Positions 49,110 to 62,105 are shown, counted from the stretch's first letter. The stretch is DNA of 64,000 nt from Apostichopus japonicus (GCF_037975245.1 NC_092577.1:449001-513000), one strand, 5' to 3'. The notes: generated by a model from the sequence alone, not told the origin. Numbers and translations are program-made.

Positions 49110-51574
49110 GTGATCTTTCTTCAAACATGAATAGCACATTTTAGCAAAAAGGAAAAGGCGTTTCAATGCAAAATAATCTTCCTAATCCCTGAGAACTGTA
49201 AAACTGGACAGGTTCCAGCATGTTCACTGATTTTGTGAGTTCTTTTGCATTTATTAACAGTACATTTTAGCTTTGCTTTTATCAGTCCTGTATATTAGTA
49301 ACAATTTAACCATGTACTATTATAATCTAGACAGTGTGGTTATCCTTGTTGTTAATGGAACTCCTACAGTGCAATTAAGATCAAACTTTCTTTCCCTCAC
49401 ATTCTGTAGCTAGACAAAGATATTCATCATCTCTTCTTTAACTGATTATATTTAAATGGATTGATGGTTTATTTCCTTTATCCTGCATTTGATGAAATAG
49501 TCATGATAAAGATTATTTATGAAAATTACCCCAAAAATCAGAAAGATGGAAAAGAGAAATGATAGGTTCGTTATGAGGGATGGTGTGTCCAAACAGGAGT
49601 GCAGAAAGTCAGGACAGTTGGAAACCATTTTTGACTTTTTATTTCCTTTTAAATTGAGACTGATTTTTCAGGAGGCAAATGCCACAATATGGGTGACCCT
49701 TTATAAAGTAACAATCCAAATGCATGAGACGTCATTCACTATTTATAAACAATTCATCTCACTGATATGCTCCCTCAAAAAACTTGCAGAATTTCAGTGG
49801 ACTACAGTTAATGTTTAAATGGTTAGAGTTTTTAAAAATTCAAATTGAAAGTACTATTATTAAAAACAATTTTTAAGTAAAGATGTTGCATATATTGGGT
49901 TTAATATTTTAGAATAATTAAATAAAATGGCAAATAATATAGTTTCATGGACTTTTGACAAATCTCTGTGATTGTTAATATATCTTGTTATATATTGTTT
50001 TTTTTTTCGCTTTTCAATTTGAAAAGTGGCAAGACTTGTTCTCCGCATGTAGTCAGGTAGTTTCTACTGATTTACAGAGTTGAAGCCAAATAGCAGGCTT
50101 TCAAAAAAGTGGGAGGGGGGATGGAGGTAGGGGCACATTCAGCATTTAACTGCTACACTGGCCAAAATGAAACATTCAGAAAAAGGTTTGAAGAATTTTG
50201 GTTAGAATGACATTTGAACGAGTGACTACCAGATGGTATGACTTGTGTTATATGAGGTGAGCTATCCAAACCCTTATATTTAGTGGCAATCTATATAGCC
50301 ACTTCTTAGTTATGCAGGGTGCCAGTCAGAAGCCACTGCAGTACCTCACTCCTGTTTCCACAGTTTCATTACCAAGATAGTGGCAGGGTATGGATTTCAT
50401 GTCAAAATATAAGTTTGATCAGAAATACATACAAGTTTTCTGAAAAACCTCACAGGTCAATATGAAGAGCCTCTTTGTGGTAAAAAATACTGTTCTGTGA
50501 ATTAAACTTCAAACTAAAAAGAATGTAATTACAAAGGGCCCATTTGTTGAAAACGTTCAGAAAATTGAGTTTGTGTTACAGAATATCCAGGAGCTGTACT
50601 TTGAACATTTTTAGTAAACTTTGTGGTTAAGCTCTCTGAAATCCAACTTTGTATGTCCCTTAAAGCTGTGTGTCACCTCCCCACATTGAAACCTCATCCT
50701 ACCCCTGCATCAGGGACAGTATGCGCTATTTCAGTTAGTTTTAGCAAAATGTTCATATCATTTTAGTCATTACTGTGCAACCTCCAAATCTAGGCACGTA
50801 TGTAGGAATGGCATTCGAGTTTGACGTGAAGTATTGCACTCACCAAAATTTTCTTATTTCAGCCCGTAAAAAGTTAACCCCTAATTACGAGCCCACTTAT
50901 ATCATTTGACTAATGTGATGTTCCTCTTTTCAAAAAAGACAAAAAAGTCGCCTAAGGCCACAAACCTATGTTTAATGTCCTTTAAACGAAGGTTGTAAAA
51001 GCAAAGGAATAACATAACAGAAAATTAGGCAGTCAATCCCTTTACATCATCTATGCACATAGTTATCTAATGTTTATTAATATTCATAAATAAAACTAGA
51101 ATTAAGAAATGACTTGCAAAATAGTCATTCTTTGATGGATTTGCATGGGAGTTGCAGCTATTTTCATGATTTCCAATGCCTGTTAAAGTGATAAGGACAA
51201 TGATGTTCATATGTGTCCGTAGACCTTTAAAAGGAGCAGCAGTCTGGTTTATAAGCAGACATGTGCGTAACATGCTTCCGTAGTCATCATTTCACCTTTT
51301 CGCTTTGTGAAGGATCTTAAGCAAGTCTGCAGTCGTTTTGATTGTCATGTCGAGTTTTCAACCACGCCTACTGTACTTAACGACTGACATTGAGCTGTTT
51401 AATCTGAACAGTTTACGATAATCTACGGAAGCTTAAAAGTGCCATCCACATAAGAAAAACTTTGCCCCATAAGTTGACATTTTTCAGAAAATTGTTAAGA
51501 TAACAAGATAAAATCTTATCAAAAATCAGAAAAATGTTGGATTGTTTCAGTTGCTTTAACTGAGCAATTGAAAA
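49110..51574. other. Serpin 3' UTR and intergenic, no gene seen
   Basis: AT-rich, with no recognisable exon. A possible polyadenylation signal lies near 49920. Confidence 0.5.
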
Positions 51575-51794
51575 AAATTTCTGCAAAATGTTTATTTTAC
51601 AACTTATCATATCTCGTCAATTCAACATTTTTCTACAAAATGTTAAATTGTTCACTTCATTCCATCTGAGCAATTGAACAATTTCTGCAAATTTTTTAAT
51701 TGACAACTCATCGTATCTCGTCAATTCAACATTCTTTTACAAAATGTTTAATTCTGACTTCATTCCAACTGAGCATTCGAACAATTTTCTGCAA
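51575..51794. repeat. About 105-bp tandem repeat, left side of LINE insertion
   Basis: Units contain TTGACAACTCATCGTATCTC, GTCAATTCAACATTTTTCTA, CAAAATGTTTAATT and CTTCATTCCAACTGAGCAAT. About two units precede the LINE and more than one follows it at 53710-53850. Confidence 0.85.
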
Positions 51795-53426
51795 ACTTAT
51801 GTTATGACTGATAAGATTCCTTTAAGTCACAGTAATCCCTTGCATGGCATTAATAATGATATAAAGCAGTCGTTTATGATGCTTCCAACCTGCACTGAGG
51901 AGGTAAAAGGCTATATTATTAAGCTTAAAAGTGGTAAAAGTCCAGGTCATGATAAAATTACCAATAATGTTATAAAGCATATTAATGATTTTATTGCGGC
52001 TCCGCTTGCTCACATTATTAATTGTTCGTTTTCTAGTGGAATATTTCCATCTGAGTTAAAAGTTGCAAAAATTATTCCTATTTTCAAATCTGGAGATCAT
52101 AAGTTGTTTTCTAATTACAGACCTGTCTCACTTTTAACCACTATTTCCAAAATTGTTGAACGACTAGTGTATGACAGATTGATTAAGTTCATTGATAAGC
52201 ACAACATTTTAAACGAACATCAGTATGGTTTTCGGAAAAACTATTCAACTTATCTTGCAGCTATCGACTTAATTGATAGTATATCATGTGGCTTAGATAA
52301 AAAGATGTCTACTGTTGGTATTTTTATTGATTTATCAACGGCTTTCGATACCATTGATCATTCTATTTTATTAAAGAAGCTTCTTGCTTATGGAGTACGT
52401 GGAATTTCCTATAACTGGTTTCAAAGTTATCTAAGTAATCGTATAAACTATGTATATTATAACGGAGTTACATCTGCAAGGTCCATTTGTAATGTTGGTG
52501 TTCCACAGGGTTCTATTCTAGGCCCACTTCTTTTTCTTATGTACATTAATAATATTTCTCATTCTTCTACTAAGGGAAACTTTGTTTTATTTGCTGATGA
52601 CACTATAATCTTATTTCAGAAGGATAATATAACTGATGCAATTCTAGAAGCAGAAAAAGAGTTTACTCATATTATTAACTGGCTTAATGCAAATAAATTG
52701 TCTCTGAATTTATTAAAAACTAATATTCTTATATTCGACAATAAATTACATGATACTACTAATATTCCCATCAATATTGATGGCACTATTGTATTAACCA
52801 CAGCAACTACTAAGTTTCTCGGTACTATTATCGATTGTAACCTTCACTGGAAAAATCATATTTCATATATCTGTAGTAAAATTGCCAGTGCAAATGGAAT
52901 TATTTATAGATTAAAACATGTTCTTCCGAAAGATACATTATTGACTTTATATAATACTCTAATACTTCCACACCTGAATTATAATTTACTTGCTTGGGGA
53001 GGTGCAAATAAATCACTGTTGCATAATTTATATAAACTGCAAAAACGTGCAGTTCGTAACATTTGTATTGCGCCGTATACTGCTCACTCGGGTCCTCTTT
53101 TTAAGAGTCTGAACGTCTTAACTATTTTTGATTTATTTGATTATCAGCTTGGTATTTTTATGTTAAAGTTTAATAATGGAAATCTTCCTCCTATTTACAA
53201 CTCATATTTTCATTATAGATATAATATGCATCATTACAACACTAGATCTATGTATTCTCTAAACATTCCATATTCACGAACTAGACTTAGACAGTCCCAG
53301 ATTCGCTCAAGTGGTGTTACTCTCTGGAATTCATTCTCATCTAATCTCACTGAATGGAATATTACTTTATATACTTTTAAAAATAGGTTGAGGAAAAAAT
53401 TGATGTCGACTCCATATTACATATAA
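51744..53426 (+). CDS. LINE reverse transcriptase (CR1/L2/Jockey-like), 5'-truncated, frame open
   Basis: A 560-codon open frame. Residues 1-17 come from the flanking tandem repeat; LINE sequence starts near 51795. Reverse transcriptase blocks in order are LKSGKSPGHDKI, AKIIPIFKSGD, NYRPVSLLTTISKIVERL, HQYGFRKNYST, FIDLSTAFDTIDHSIL (first catalytic Asp), GVPQGSILGPLLFLMYINNI, the catalytic FADD (283-286), NWLNANKLSLN and FLGTIID, followed by the C-terminal 'LQKRAVRNI' region. All catalytic residues are present. The N-terminal endonuclease domain is absent, so the copy cannot move by itself. Codons are AT-biased like the surroundings. The open frame suggests recent insertion. Confidence 0.92.
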   Translation: MFNSDFIPTEHSNNFLQTYVMTDKIPLSHSNPLHGINNDIKQSFMMLPTCTEEVKGYIIKLKSGKSPGHDKITNNVIKHINDFIAAPLAHIINCSFSSGIFPSELKVAKIIPIFKSGDHKLFSNYRPVSLLTTISKIVERLVYDRLIKFIDKHNILNEHQYGFRKNYSTYLAAIDLIDSISCGLDKKMSTVGIFIDLSTAFDTIDHSILLKKLLAYGVRGISYNWFQSYLSNRINYVYYNGVTSARSICNVGVPQGSILGPLLFLMYINNISHSSTKGNFVLFADDTIILFQKDNITDAILEAEKEFTHIINWLNANKLSLNLLKTNILIFDNKLHDTTNIPINIDGTIVLTTATTKFLGTIIDCNLHWKNHISYICSKIASANGIIYRLKHVLPKDTLLTLYNTLILPHLNYNLLAWGGANKSLLHNLYKLQKRAVRNICIAPYTAHSGPLFKSLNVLTIFDLFDYQLGIFMLKFNNGNLPPIYNSYFHYRYNMHHYNTRSMYSLNIPYSRTRLRQSQIRSSGVTLWNSFSSNLTEWNITLYTFKNRLRKKLMSTPYYI

Positions 53427-53709
53427 CTACATGCATATTTAAACCATTCTTTAATGTTCCTGTTATTCTTTTGTAATTAGCACATTGATAATTATTTTTC
53501 TTTATTTCTTTTCCTTTCCTTTTGTAAGGGGTCAGACTCGAAAAGCTTTGCTTATTCTGACTCCTCTACCCATCATATGTATATATATATATACTGATTT
53601 TTGCATATCATTTATTATATGTAAGTATATTAATTTACTATTACTCATGTTATAAAATATGAATTAATGATTATGATGATGATGGTACAAATAAACTTGA
53701 ACTTGAACT
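51795..53709 (+). mobile_element. LINE insertion with 3' (TTGAAC)n tail
   Basis: The element runs from within the RT region to a 3' end reading AAATAAACTTGAACTTGAAC, a short hexamer tail typical of CR1-like LINEs. The 3' UTR 53427-53709 includes the palindromic pair AGTCAGACTCGAAAAGC / TTCTGACTCC. The tandem repeat of the left flank resumes at about 53710 with TTGTCAACTCATCGTATCTC, so the insertion interrupted a repeat unit. Confidence 0.88.
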
Positions 53710-53850
53710 TAATTGTCAACTCATCGTATCTCGTAAATTCAACATTTTTCTACAAAATGTTTAATTCTCACTTCATTCCAACTGAGCAATTGAGCAATTT
53801 TCTGCTAATTGTTTAATTGACAACTTATGGTATCTCGTCAAATTAACATG
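53710..53850. repeat. About 105-bp tandem repeat, right side of LINE insertion
   Basis: The same units as 51575-51794 continue for a little more than one copy and end near ATCTCGTCAAATTAACATGG. Confidence 0.85.
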
Positions 53851-54837
53851 GTTGGTCCGTCCCGGGTAACAGTCAGTGAGTGCCATTAAATGAGTATTTT
53901 GAACAATCACCAGCAAAACTTAAAAAAACATTCACTAAAGAATGAGAATTCCTACACATATAATCAGTTCAAAGCATTGCCAAAGATAGCACCATTTTGC
54001 ATCTAAGCCACCTTACATTTACACAAATTTCTCAAATGGGAACACCCATTCCCTGCATGGGGTGACAAAGGAAGGATCCACCCGGGTGCCACTATATTCT
54101 AGGTACGTGACTGCATTAAGTAGACTGATGAACAGCCATGCATGCACACAATGAAATGTTGATGTATCAACTAAGATATGATCGGATAACTTATCATTGC
54201 TTATGTCTGCTCTGGACATTTCATTTACATCCCTTTTAAATAATTATCGTGTTTATTTCGATGGCATTCCATAGCACAGAACTTGATAACACCCTGGCCT
54301 CGAAGGTAGCATAAGGCTATTAAAAGCCGGCATTGACTTATCACACTTAATCACAAAAGTAATGTGGTCTCTAATTCTAGATAGAAGTTCTCACACGCTG
54401 AACGCTGCCCATCACCGGATAGCTGACAAGTTGGCACTCATGGCACCATCAACTTTCCGTATCATGACTATGTAGATTTTTGCTAAGAGAGCCTGTGAAG
54501 TTTTCGTCACTTGTAAACAAGCCTCTTCACTCAATAGTAAACAATTTTCGTTATCTGCCCCTGAGAGGTCTAAAGGGGTCTAATATTGCTTCAATTGCGG
54601 ACGCAATTATTGCACTAAACGTACTTCCATTCATGCTCTTCAACATGGAAGCTACGGAAAACCACATCCTGATTGATAACGTATCAAAAAAAAATTCTTT
54701 TGCTGCTTATTGGCACTTTATCTGAAATAGGAGAACACTCGGGCGGATTGATATAGACCGAAATTGGAGTATGCCACCTTGAAGACGTGAATCCATTTGT
54801 GCTTGTTTTATAGTAACGTACTGGTCTGGGTTACTTT
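53851..54837. other. Intergenic, no gene seen
   Basis: No recognisable exon; the 81-codon open frame near 54480-54725 has no family resemblance I can name. Confidence 0.45.
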
Positions 54838-55154
54838 CAAAGTGTTTCGACAACAGATAAGTTGACCTGTGTAACTGGTATCTTCATCTCTATCCCCAAC
54901 AATTCCAAAAGCTGCACAATTTACCCCTAAACGAAGAAAAGGCAATTCATATTATCAGCGAATCTGAAACGGGAAGTGACGTTAGAGGTCAACTAGCTAT
55001 GTTGTCGAAACACTTTGCAACTAACCACTGGCTGCAGTGGGTTATAGTTTCAAAGTAACGTATTGGCTGGGCTTAGCTGTCGACAACAGATAAGTTGACC
55101 TGTGTAACTGGTATCTTCATCTCTATCACCCATACATCCAAATGCTGCACAATG
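54838..55154. repeat. Direct repeat of about 80 bp
   Basis: GACAACAGATAAGTTGACCT, GTGTAACTGGTATCTTCATC and GCTGCACAAT occur at 54848-54921 and again at 55082-55153. The foldback element at 55155 sits immediately after the second copy's GCTGCACAATG. Confidence 0.8.
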
Positions 55155-55515
55155 TATGGCGGGCCATCAGTCTCAAATCGTGGGGATTCGACTTATACCG
55201 ATTTAAATTGACATATATCAATTTCCTTCGACTTATACCAGTTTCCACCAGCTTAAATTGATTTCTACCGAATTAAATCGACTTATATATGTTTAATTTT
55301 TCATATCAACGTTTTGAATCGACATAAACCAATTTAAATCGACATACACCGATTTATTTTACTTATCATCGATTTAAATTGGTATATGTCTATTTAAATC
55401 GGTAGAACTCAATTTAAGCTGCTACAAACTGATATAAGTCGAAGGAAATTTGTATATGTCGATTTCAATCGGTATATGTCGATTCCCCACGATTTGAGAC
55501 TGATGGCCCGTCATA
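55155..55515. mobile_element. Short foldback element, same family as 43292-45560
   Basis: Ends TATGGCGGGCCATCAGTCTC and GAGACTGATGGCCCGTCATA are inverted repeats matching the large element's termini. The inside has the same kind of modules (CGACTTATACCGATTTAAAT, ATCATCGATTTAAATTGG) but only 361 bp in all. No clear target duplication. Confidence 0.88.
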
Positions 55516-55924
55516 CATGTACAGGTACCTGTATAGAGTTACATTGATTGGACTCTCCAACTTAATCAATCTTGGTCAGCTTTTTGACTAGTAAGCGATA
55601 GACTTCATAATTTAAACAATAAACTTCTAATGGAGTCATGAATATGTATAAAATATTGACCATGCATGTATTAAATAATAATATTATTTTAACAATACAT
55701 AAAATCGAGAATAAATGCCACCAAAATACTGTGAAACATTTTAGCCAATACCCGTCTGTTGCATGTCTTTTACATTTCCTGCACAGCTGAGAGTGTGCCT
55801 TTAAATATAGTGAGCAGTATCGTGAAGAACACTATCAGAATTTGACATCGTATCTTATCCTATCGTTAAAACGCCACACCTATGTATATTTATATATAAA
55901 CTACGATAGCGTAATGCATCGCAC

Positions 55925-56576
55925 ATGTCAATTGACGTTTTGATGAGATGCAACAATTTTCAGGGTTTAAGCATTCTGACGAGTTGAGTAACAAACACAG
56001 GCGCGTAGCCAGGAATTTGCCAAGGGAGGGGCGAAACTGTAGATTCGGCATTGCAAATTATCTAAGCGTAGCGCCACCATGCATGGTTGTCGCGAAGCGT
56101 ACAAGAAAAATTTGGCTGAAAATGCCTCCCAGGTCGCTGGAAATGGCACTTCCCAGGCCTTGTAAGTTGCATCTTAGCATTTTCTCTTTTGAAAATACTA
56201 GCGATATCATAAAAACATTAAAAAAATATATGCCCAAGGGGGGGCGGCTGCCCCTTCCCCCCCCCCCCTTGGCTACGCGCCTGAACAAACATCTCAAATT
56301 TGACGTTTTTGTTACTTCGACGAATTGATGCATACAAATACCGTATAAAACCTTTTTTTTTGTCGATTTAAATCAGTTTGACAATTTGGTATGATGTCAT
56401 GAGAAACGTCAAATTTCACATTTTTGTCATCATGACGAGTTCATGCATCTCGACAAAACGTCAATTTGAAAGTATTCGACAATTTGAAGATTTTGAATAT
56501 GCCGCCAAAACGTCAAATTCAACTTCTTCTCATATTATAGCGAGTTGTTGCATCTCATCAAAACGACAATTTACAT
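55925..56576. mobile_element. Third foldback-type element (GTCAAATT-rich), host of a hAT MITE
   Basis: Terminal inverted repeats of about 32 bp with two mismatches share GTTTTGATGAGATGCAACAA (left 55937-55956; right as its reverse complement at about 56545-56564). Interior copies of AACGTCAAATT and its complement give repeated inverted modules. A hAT-type MITE sits inside at 55998-56283. No target duplication was found. Confidence 0.7.
55998..56283. mobile_element. hAT-type MITE, 286 bp
   Basis: Inverted ends CAGGCGCGTAGCCAGG and CCTTGGCTACGCGCCTG. AACAAACA flanks both sides exactly (55990-55997, 56284-56291), an 8-bp duplication. The subterminal block TATCTAAGCGTAGCGCCACC with GCGAAGCGTAC is shared with 9333-10649 and, in reverse, with the element ending at 59493. 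Confidence 0.93.
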
Positions 56577-57643
56577 GCCTCTTCTGCGGCTTTAAATAAA
56601 TAATGAGGAGGAGGAACAACTTGAAGGAGACGAAGAGAAAAACAGGCGCCGTCTATTTCCTTATCTGCAATAAACCCTTTAGTTGTCATATATATGTCAC
56701 ACAAATATGCGTAAATGTCTCACTTTTAATACCTGCGCAATAAAGAAACCACAATATGTCAGTATCTTAATATATCATGAATGGGTGCGCCCTTATTGAT
56801 GTTTCCAATACAATGAACCAGTCAGTACACTTTTAAAGTGTTGTAATTTGGAAGTCAGGAAGAGTGGAATAAAACGTATTCCGGTTTCTGAAGAACGTTG
56901 ATAATTTTTTCAACGGGTACCTTGAAACAGTGAATTCAAGTCGCTAGAATTCTGTTAAATAACATCTCGTTACCTTTGAATCTTTTCTACTGCTTTCGGG
57001 TTCTTTTTATCTAATTTTATACGTTTATCGAAATTAATTCACAAATCGACAACCCATCACGTGCAACTGTGGATTGATACCGGTACCGCTATACTAGTCA
57101 ACATGTGACAGCAAATTATAAGGCGAAGTATATAGATTTATAAATAATCGTTGCTTAAGAGTGAAATAACAATACTAACTTTGTTTATGTGCATGAGATA
57201 ATAGTAAACACTGTCCATTTAATTTTGCACAAACAACAACAGTTTTCCAGTTACAAACACATTCATATCAAATACAGTCATTTCGCATATGCCAGACTAA
57301 TTCGATGAGTACGACATACTCTTTTCTTGTCAATAAACGGCATCGCGTAACAGATATCTTACACGGATATATATGATCAATTCTAGACACATCACGTGAT
57401 ACCTAAACCACCTAACGAGAGTACAACCCACAAAATTGGGTAATACCTTCACAATGTAAATTGAACAGTGTCCTGATGTATGTTGACTCAAGATGGCAAG
57501 ACAGTAAGTTAGTGTACATACAGGTTAAATAATGAGTGTAAATTAGTCATTATAATAATTTATTAATAATTAACGTTATACAATTAACAGTGCTTTCTTG
57601 TTGTTATTCTACTACCAATTTTGAATGTTAATGAACGGTATTA
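56577..57643. other. Intergenic, no gene seen
   Basis: AT-rich sequence without exon or RNA gene signal. Confidence 0.5.
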
Positions 57644-57762
57644 CGTTATATATATATATATATATAGGCTATATATAGGCTATATATAGGCTATATATAT
57701 ATATAGGCTATATATATATATATATATATATATATAGGCTATATATATATATATATATAATG
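57644..57762. repeat. (TA)n with TATATAGGC units
   Basis: Alternating TA broken by at least five GGC insertions in TATATAGGCTATATA. Confidence 0.9.
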
Positions 57763-57925
57763 TACAAGCAATATTACGTCAAAATGTTACCTTTAATTTA
57801 CAGTTTGTAACCATATATATTCGCTTTTGGCAATCTTAATAAATCAATTTACAACGTAGATAACTTTGATAGAGGCATTAACCAGGCGCGTATCCAGGGG
57901 GCGTTGGGGCGCACGCCCCCGGGGT

Positions 57926-58092
57926 AAGAAAAAGAGGATAGAGAAAAAAGAGAGAAGAAAAAAGGGAAGAAAGAGGGGGAAAGAGGAGGAGTCGAAGAAG
58001 GAAGGAAAAAGAAAAAGAAGAAGAAGAGAGAAAAAGGAGAAAAGGAGGGAGTAGAATAAAAACGCCAAGACACCGGGAAGAGAAAGAGGAAC
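57926..58092 (+). repeat. Polypurine tract, about 165 bases
   Basis: The plus strand is almost entirely A and G (AAGAAAAAGAGGATAGAG and similar), broken by a few pyrimidines. Frames across it are low complexity and not genes. Confidence 0.85.
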
Positions 58093-58233
58093 AGTGACAT
58101 CATTACAGCGCTGATCCCTAATATTTACACAGGGTAGCCAGTGACGGGTTTCGGATTACGGAAGAGACGTGCGCCTGACCCTACCCCTTACCCTTACAAC
58201 TTTTTTGGCGTTTCCATTTCCCCTCTCTCACTA

Positions 58234-58457
<224 letters not shown>

Positions 58458-59493
58458 GCGCCCCGACTAAATGCCCCCCCCCCCCCCTGCTATACTGATT
58501 CACAGAAAAAGGGTACATTTTTGGATAGCGAGGGCCCATTTTTACTGGGAAAGAAAAACTCATGCAAAACTGAACAAGACAATATACATATATTTTCATG
58601 TGATACGGACATCATGAATTCATGACCATGGGATCATTGGGTATTAATGTATGTATTGAGCTAGCTGTGTTATTTATTATAATAATGAAAACAAAGTATG
58701 TAATTTAAAACCCAATTCCAGCCATGTTGTACAGAGTACAACATTGGGACATATGATTTTTTGAAAAATTCTAAAACGATAACCCCACAGACTTGAAACT
58801 GCGTTCATTTGAAAGAAAAAGGCAGGGCTTTCATATAAATCTAATAATAATAGGTAAAAATAAAGATGCCTTCGGTGTATCTGGTAAGTAAAAAAGCACA
58901 ACCAACAGTTCTCTAGTTATGTTCATTGCATACGGACCCATAATGTATTACTGAAATTATTGAAAGTCAAAATCCTAATAAACGAGATCTCAAAATAACC
59001 GATGTGTAAATGCAACTTGAAACTATGGTTGTCCATAGATGAAATTTTGTGCAACATTATGGGTATGTTTTGAAGTGAATTTATTCACGAGAAATGTGAA
59101 TTTTCAAATTTTGAACAAATAATGGGCTTGAAACCTTGAAAAGTGGAGCTGATTGGTATTATGGGCCGCGACGTAGGATCACCTACAGAAGCAATGATCC
59201 ACAGGAGATGCGATGAGGTCGAACATTATGTGTGATTGGTGACAATCTTCAAGAAGGTTAAGGATAATAAAAACTATTGGGAAATACTTGGTTCTCAGGC
59301 AAAGTGTTCATCTGCATGGTTTGTGATTTTAAAGCCCGAGAGGTGCCATTTCCGGTGATCTGGGGGGGGGGTACGAAAACCAGAAATTTTATTGTACGCT
59401 GCGCGCCAACCGATGGTGGCGCTCCGCTTAGATAGTAATACGTGCCCCGCCCCCCCCCCCCACCCGGGTTGCAAAATCCTGGATACGCGCCTG

Positions 59494-62105
59494 TTAACAT
59501 CAAATATATTGCGGGTTATGGCTCAGTAAGGTATTAAGTATATTTATAAGCGCAATCAAAACGAGTACGCAGAACTGTGGCTGGTTATGCACTGAATTGC
59601 CCGTTATATGGCCTTCAATTACCATATATTATACGATACTCAATATCTTCCGTGTAGCATTCATTTACAGCTACGGCAATGTAGTCTATGTATTATACAT
59701 CCCTATCAACTTTAACCAGACTCAGCAGAGATTCTGACCTTAGGTTGACCTGTTTTGGTCAATTGAACGAATCTGGAGTTTTATTGCTGTCAACACACTT
59801 GTTATTTATCGCCGAAAGCAAGCGACCCAGTCGAGTAAAACCACCTCTATCGAAGCAGTAACATTAAAATACCGCAGGAGGGTGCATGCATGCTTATAAT
59901 AAAATTGACGACACTTCCAGGTCAATCCAACCCCATCAGCGAAGTTACTATCAAACTATATTTACTCATAGCCGTATAGGCTGATTTAAGGCCATGCTGA
60001 GGTGAAATACTGGGGCCGATATTATATTTGTTTATTTACCCGGACCCGGACCCGGACCCGAATCAACCCCGCCCCCCACCCCTCTGTTCACGCACTTTCA
60101 TAGAACAATTAACCATGTATTGCTGTATAATGCATGTAATAATGGCAATGTATATACTAAACTATCAAATTGAAATCTGTTACGTCATTTTGTCGAGATG
60201 AATTGTGTTTGTTATTGTCGTAGGCAGGATAAGCGGTAGTTTACACGATATATTCACTACTCTCACTTTATGTACTATCACGGACATATACACTGCTGAT
60301 ACTCCCACTTAATTATAGAGTTCTTCTACTCACTTTTGTGCATCTGCGCGCGTATTATTATGTAGAGCCTATTATCAAAAGAAAAGAGTATGTATCCAAA
60401 AACTGTTTTTGTTCTGCCCTCATTATACGGAAATGGTTCACATGATGCACTTCAAGAAAAAACATTGTCTGATTCTCGCTATCACTGCAAAACATCCGCT
60501 CTAAGACTTATACGGGGAAAGATAAACATGGTTTCGGAACTGTAAACGAATTTAAATCTGAATCTTGAAAAAAATAGTAAACTTAACACTTGGTTGGCTG
60601 AAACCATTAACCACAGGAATATAGGTCTTAATATTCATTTTAATCCAGATCTGGGAATTCCAGGAACTTAAAACTAATCGGAAAAGTTCTAACCGGAAAG
60701 ATGTAGCCTGTCTGTTACGAGAATCTATAGTTCTGAAATCTGTGATATACGGTATGTCAAGTAGGCGGGACTTGTTAAACTTTGCTTGTCCATGATTGGC
60801 TAAAGTGTCACGTAGTTAGGAATAGGAAAATGCATCGACTCAACTAGGCCTCAGTACTGTAACCCGTCACATACAATCATTTACTATTAAATAACCAGCG
60901 AAGGCCCTAAACGAAAACATGCTTGGCAAACAATTCAATTCACGTGAGGGTTCCTCTGGAAAGCAGTGCTTCTGCACTGAGAATGACAATAATAAAAAAT
61001 AAGTAAAAAAAAAGGTTAGTAGCAAAGTTCATGAGAATTACCAGAATAATTATTTGTCCGGGTCATATCTTAGTCAAGGTTGACACTGACGTCATCGATT
61101 TGGTTGAAGGGATATTTCAGTCATCAAAATTAATAGCTTTACACGGAGTCTTTGCAAACGGCGTGCAAATTTCTTGAAAAATTTGGGTAAATTTCATGAA
61201 TGTATCTATGGCAACAAGCAGAGTGAATGACAATGGCTGTTAATGTTTTTGTAAGTTCTTCTATGGTGTAAACATCGTTTCAGAAGAGAAAGAATAAACA
61301 TGACATGGAATAAGTTTATGCTATCTCACATTTCGAGGACATATCAAACTGGACAGTATGACAGCGCATAGACACTACGACATCACAGATTTAGCAGTCA
61401 TTGGGATTCATTTTATGGAGCAATGATGAACTTATATCAAAATGTGCACAAATAAGTGAACATTAAAACAACTCAACATGTAGAATATTCAATACGCCCG
61501 TGAAATATGATACGACCATAGGCTATATAGCCTCCCTAACTCTCGTCATGCCTGGTGTATCCTATATTTATATCTGATCTGCAAAACTTCTTTAACATAT
61601 TTTTTGTATATATAAACCTCTTTTTGCGTGGGGGTGTTATCATTTTAAATTGAAAGAATACTTTTATATTTTGTATGTGTTTGTGTTCATAAACTACAAG
61701 GAAGTCTGAATTTATAAAGCGGATGAGACCCCCTCCCTGCGTGACTACGGCTCTGGATTGGGGTGTATATACGCGAGGACATGCTTGATATTTGAAAACA
61801 CAAAACGTCAGGGCCAACCTGAAGCTCCACAGTGCTAAAGTTGTTACAGCATGCAGGAGCTCTCTGAACACACCATCAGTAACAGAAATAAGTTTCTGTG
61901 ATACCAGTACACTGTCACTGCATGGGTTCCTTGAACCAACTGTCTCGGTAGAGCATAGAAGTTGAACTTCTGTGCGGTAAATTCAGTTTCCCTGGAGACC
62001 AGACTGTCAGATTGGAAATCAGAAGGTCAGAAATCCGAAAACCCAGCCTACGATATTATCTTTGAAGTGACACTAGTACTAGTGGTGAAGTGAAAGTCAG
62101 TCAAC
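59494..62105. other. Intergenic and upstream of the SLC5-like gene, no other gene seen
   Basis: Contains a four-copy CCCGGA repeat at 60039-60060. The right part presumably includes the promoter and 5' UTR of the gene starting at 62106; no core promoter motif stands out. Confidence 0.5.

Noticed and set aside
54480-54725. 81-codon open frame
   Set aside because: Reads protein-like in places but matches no family I know and lacks splice context.
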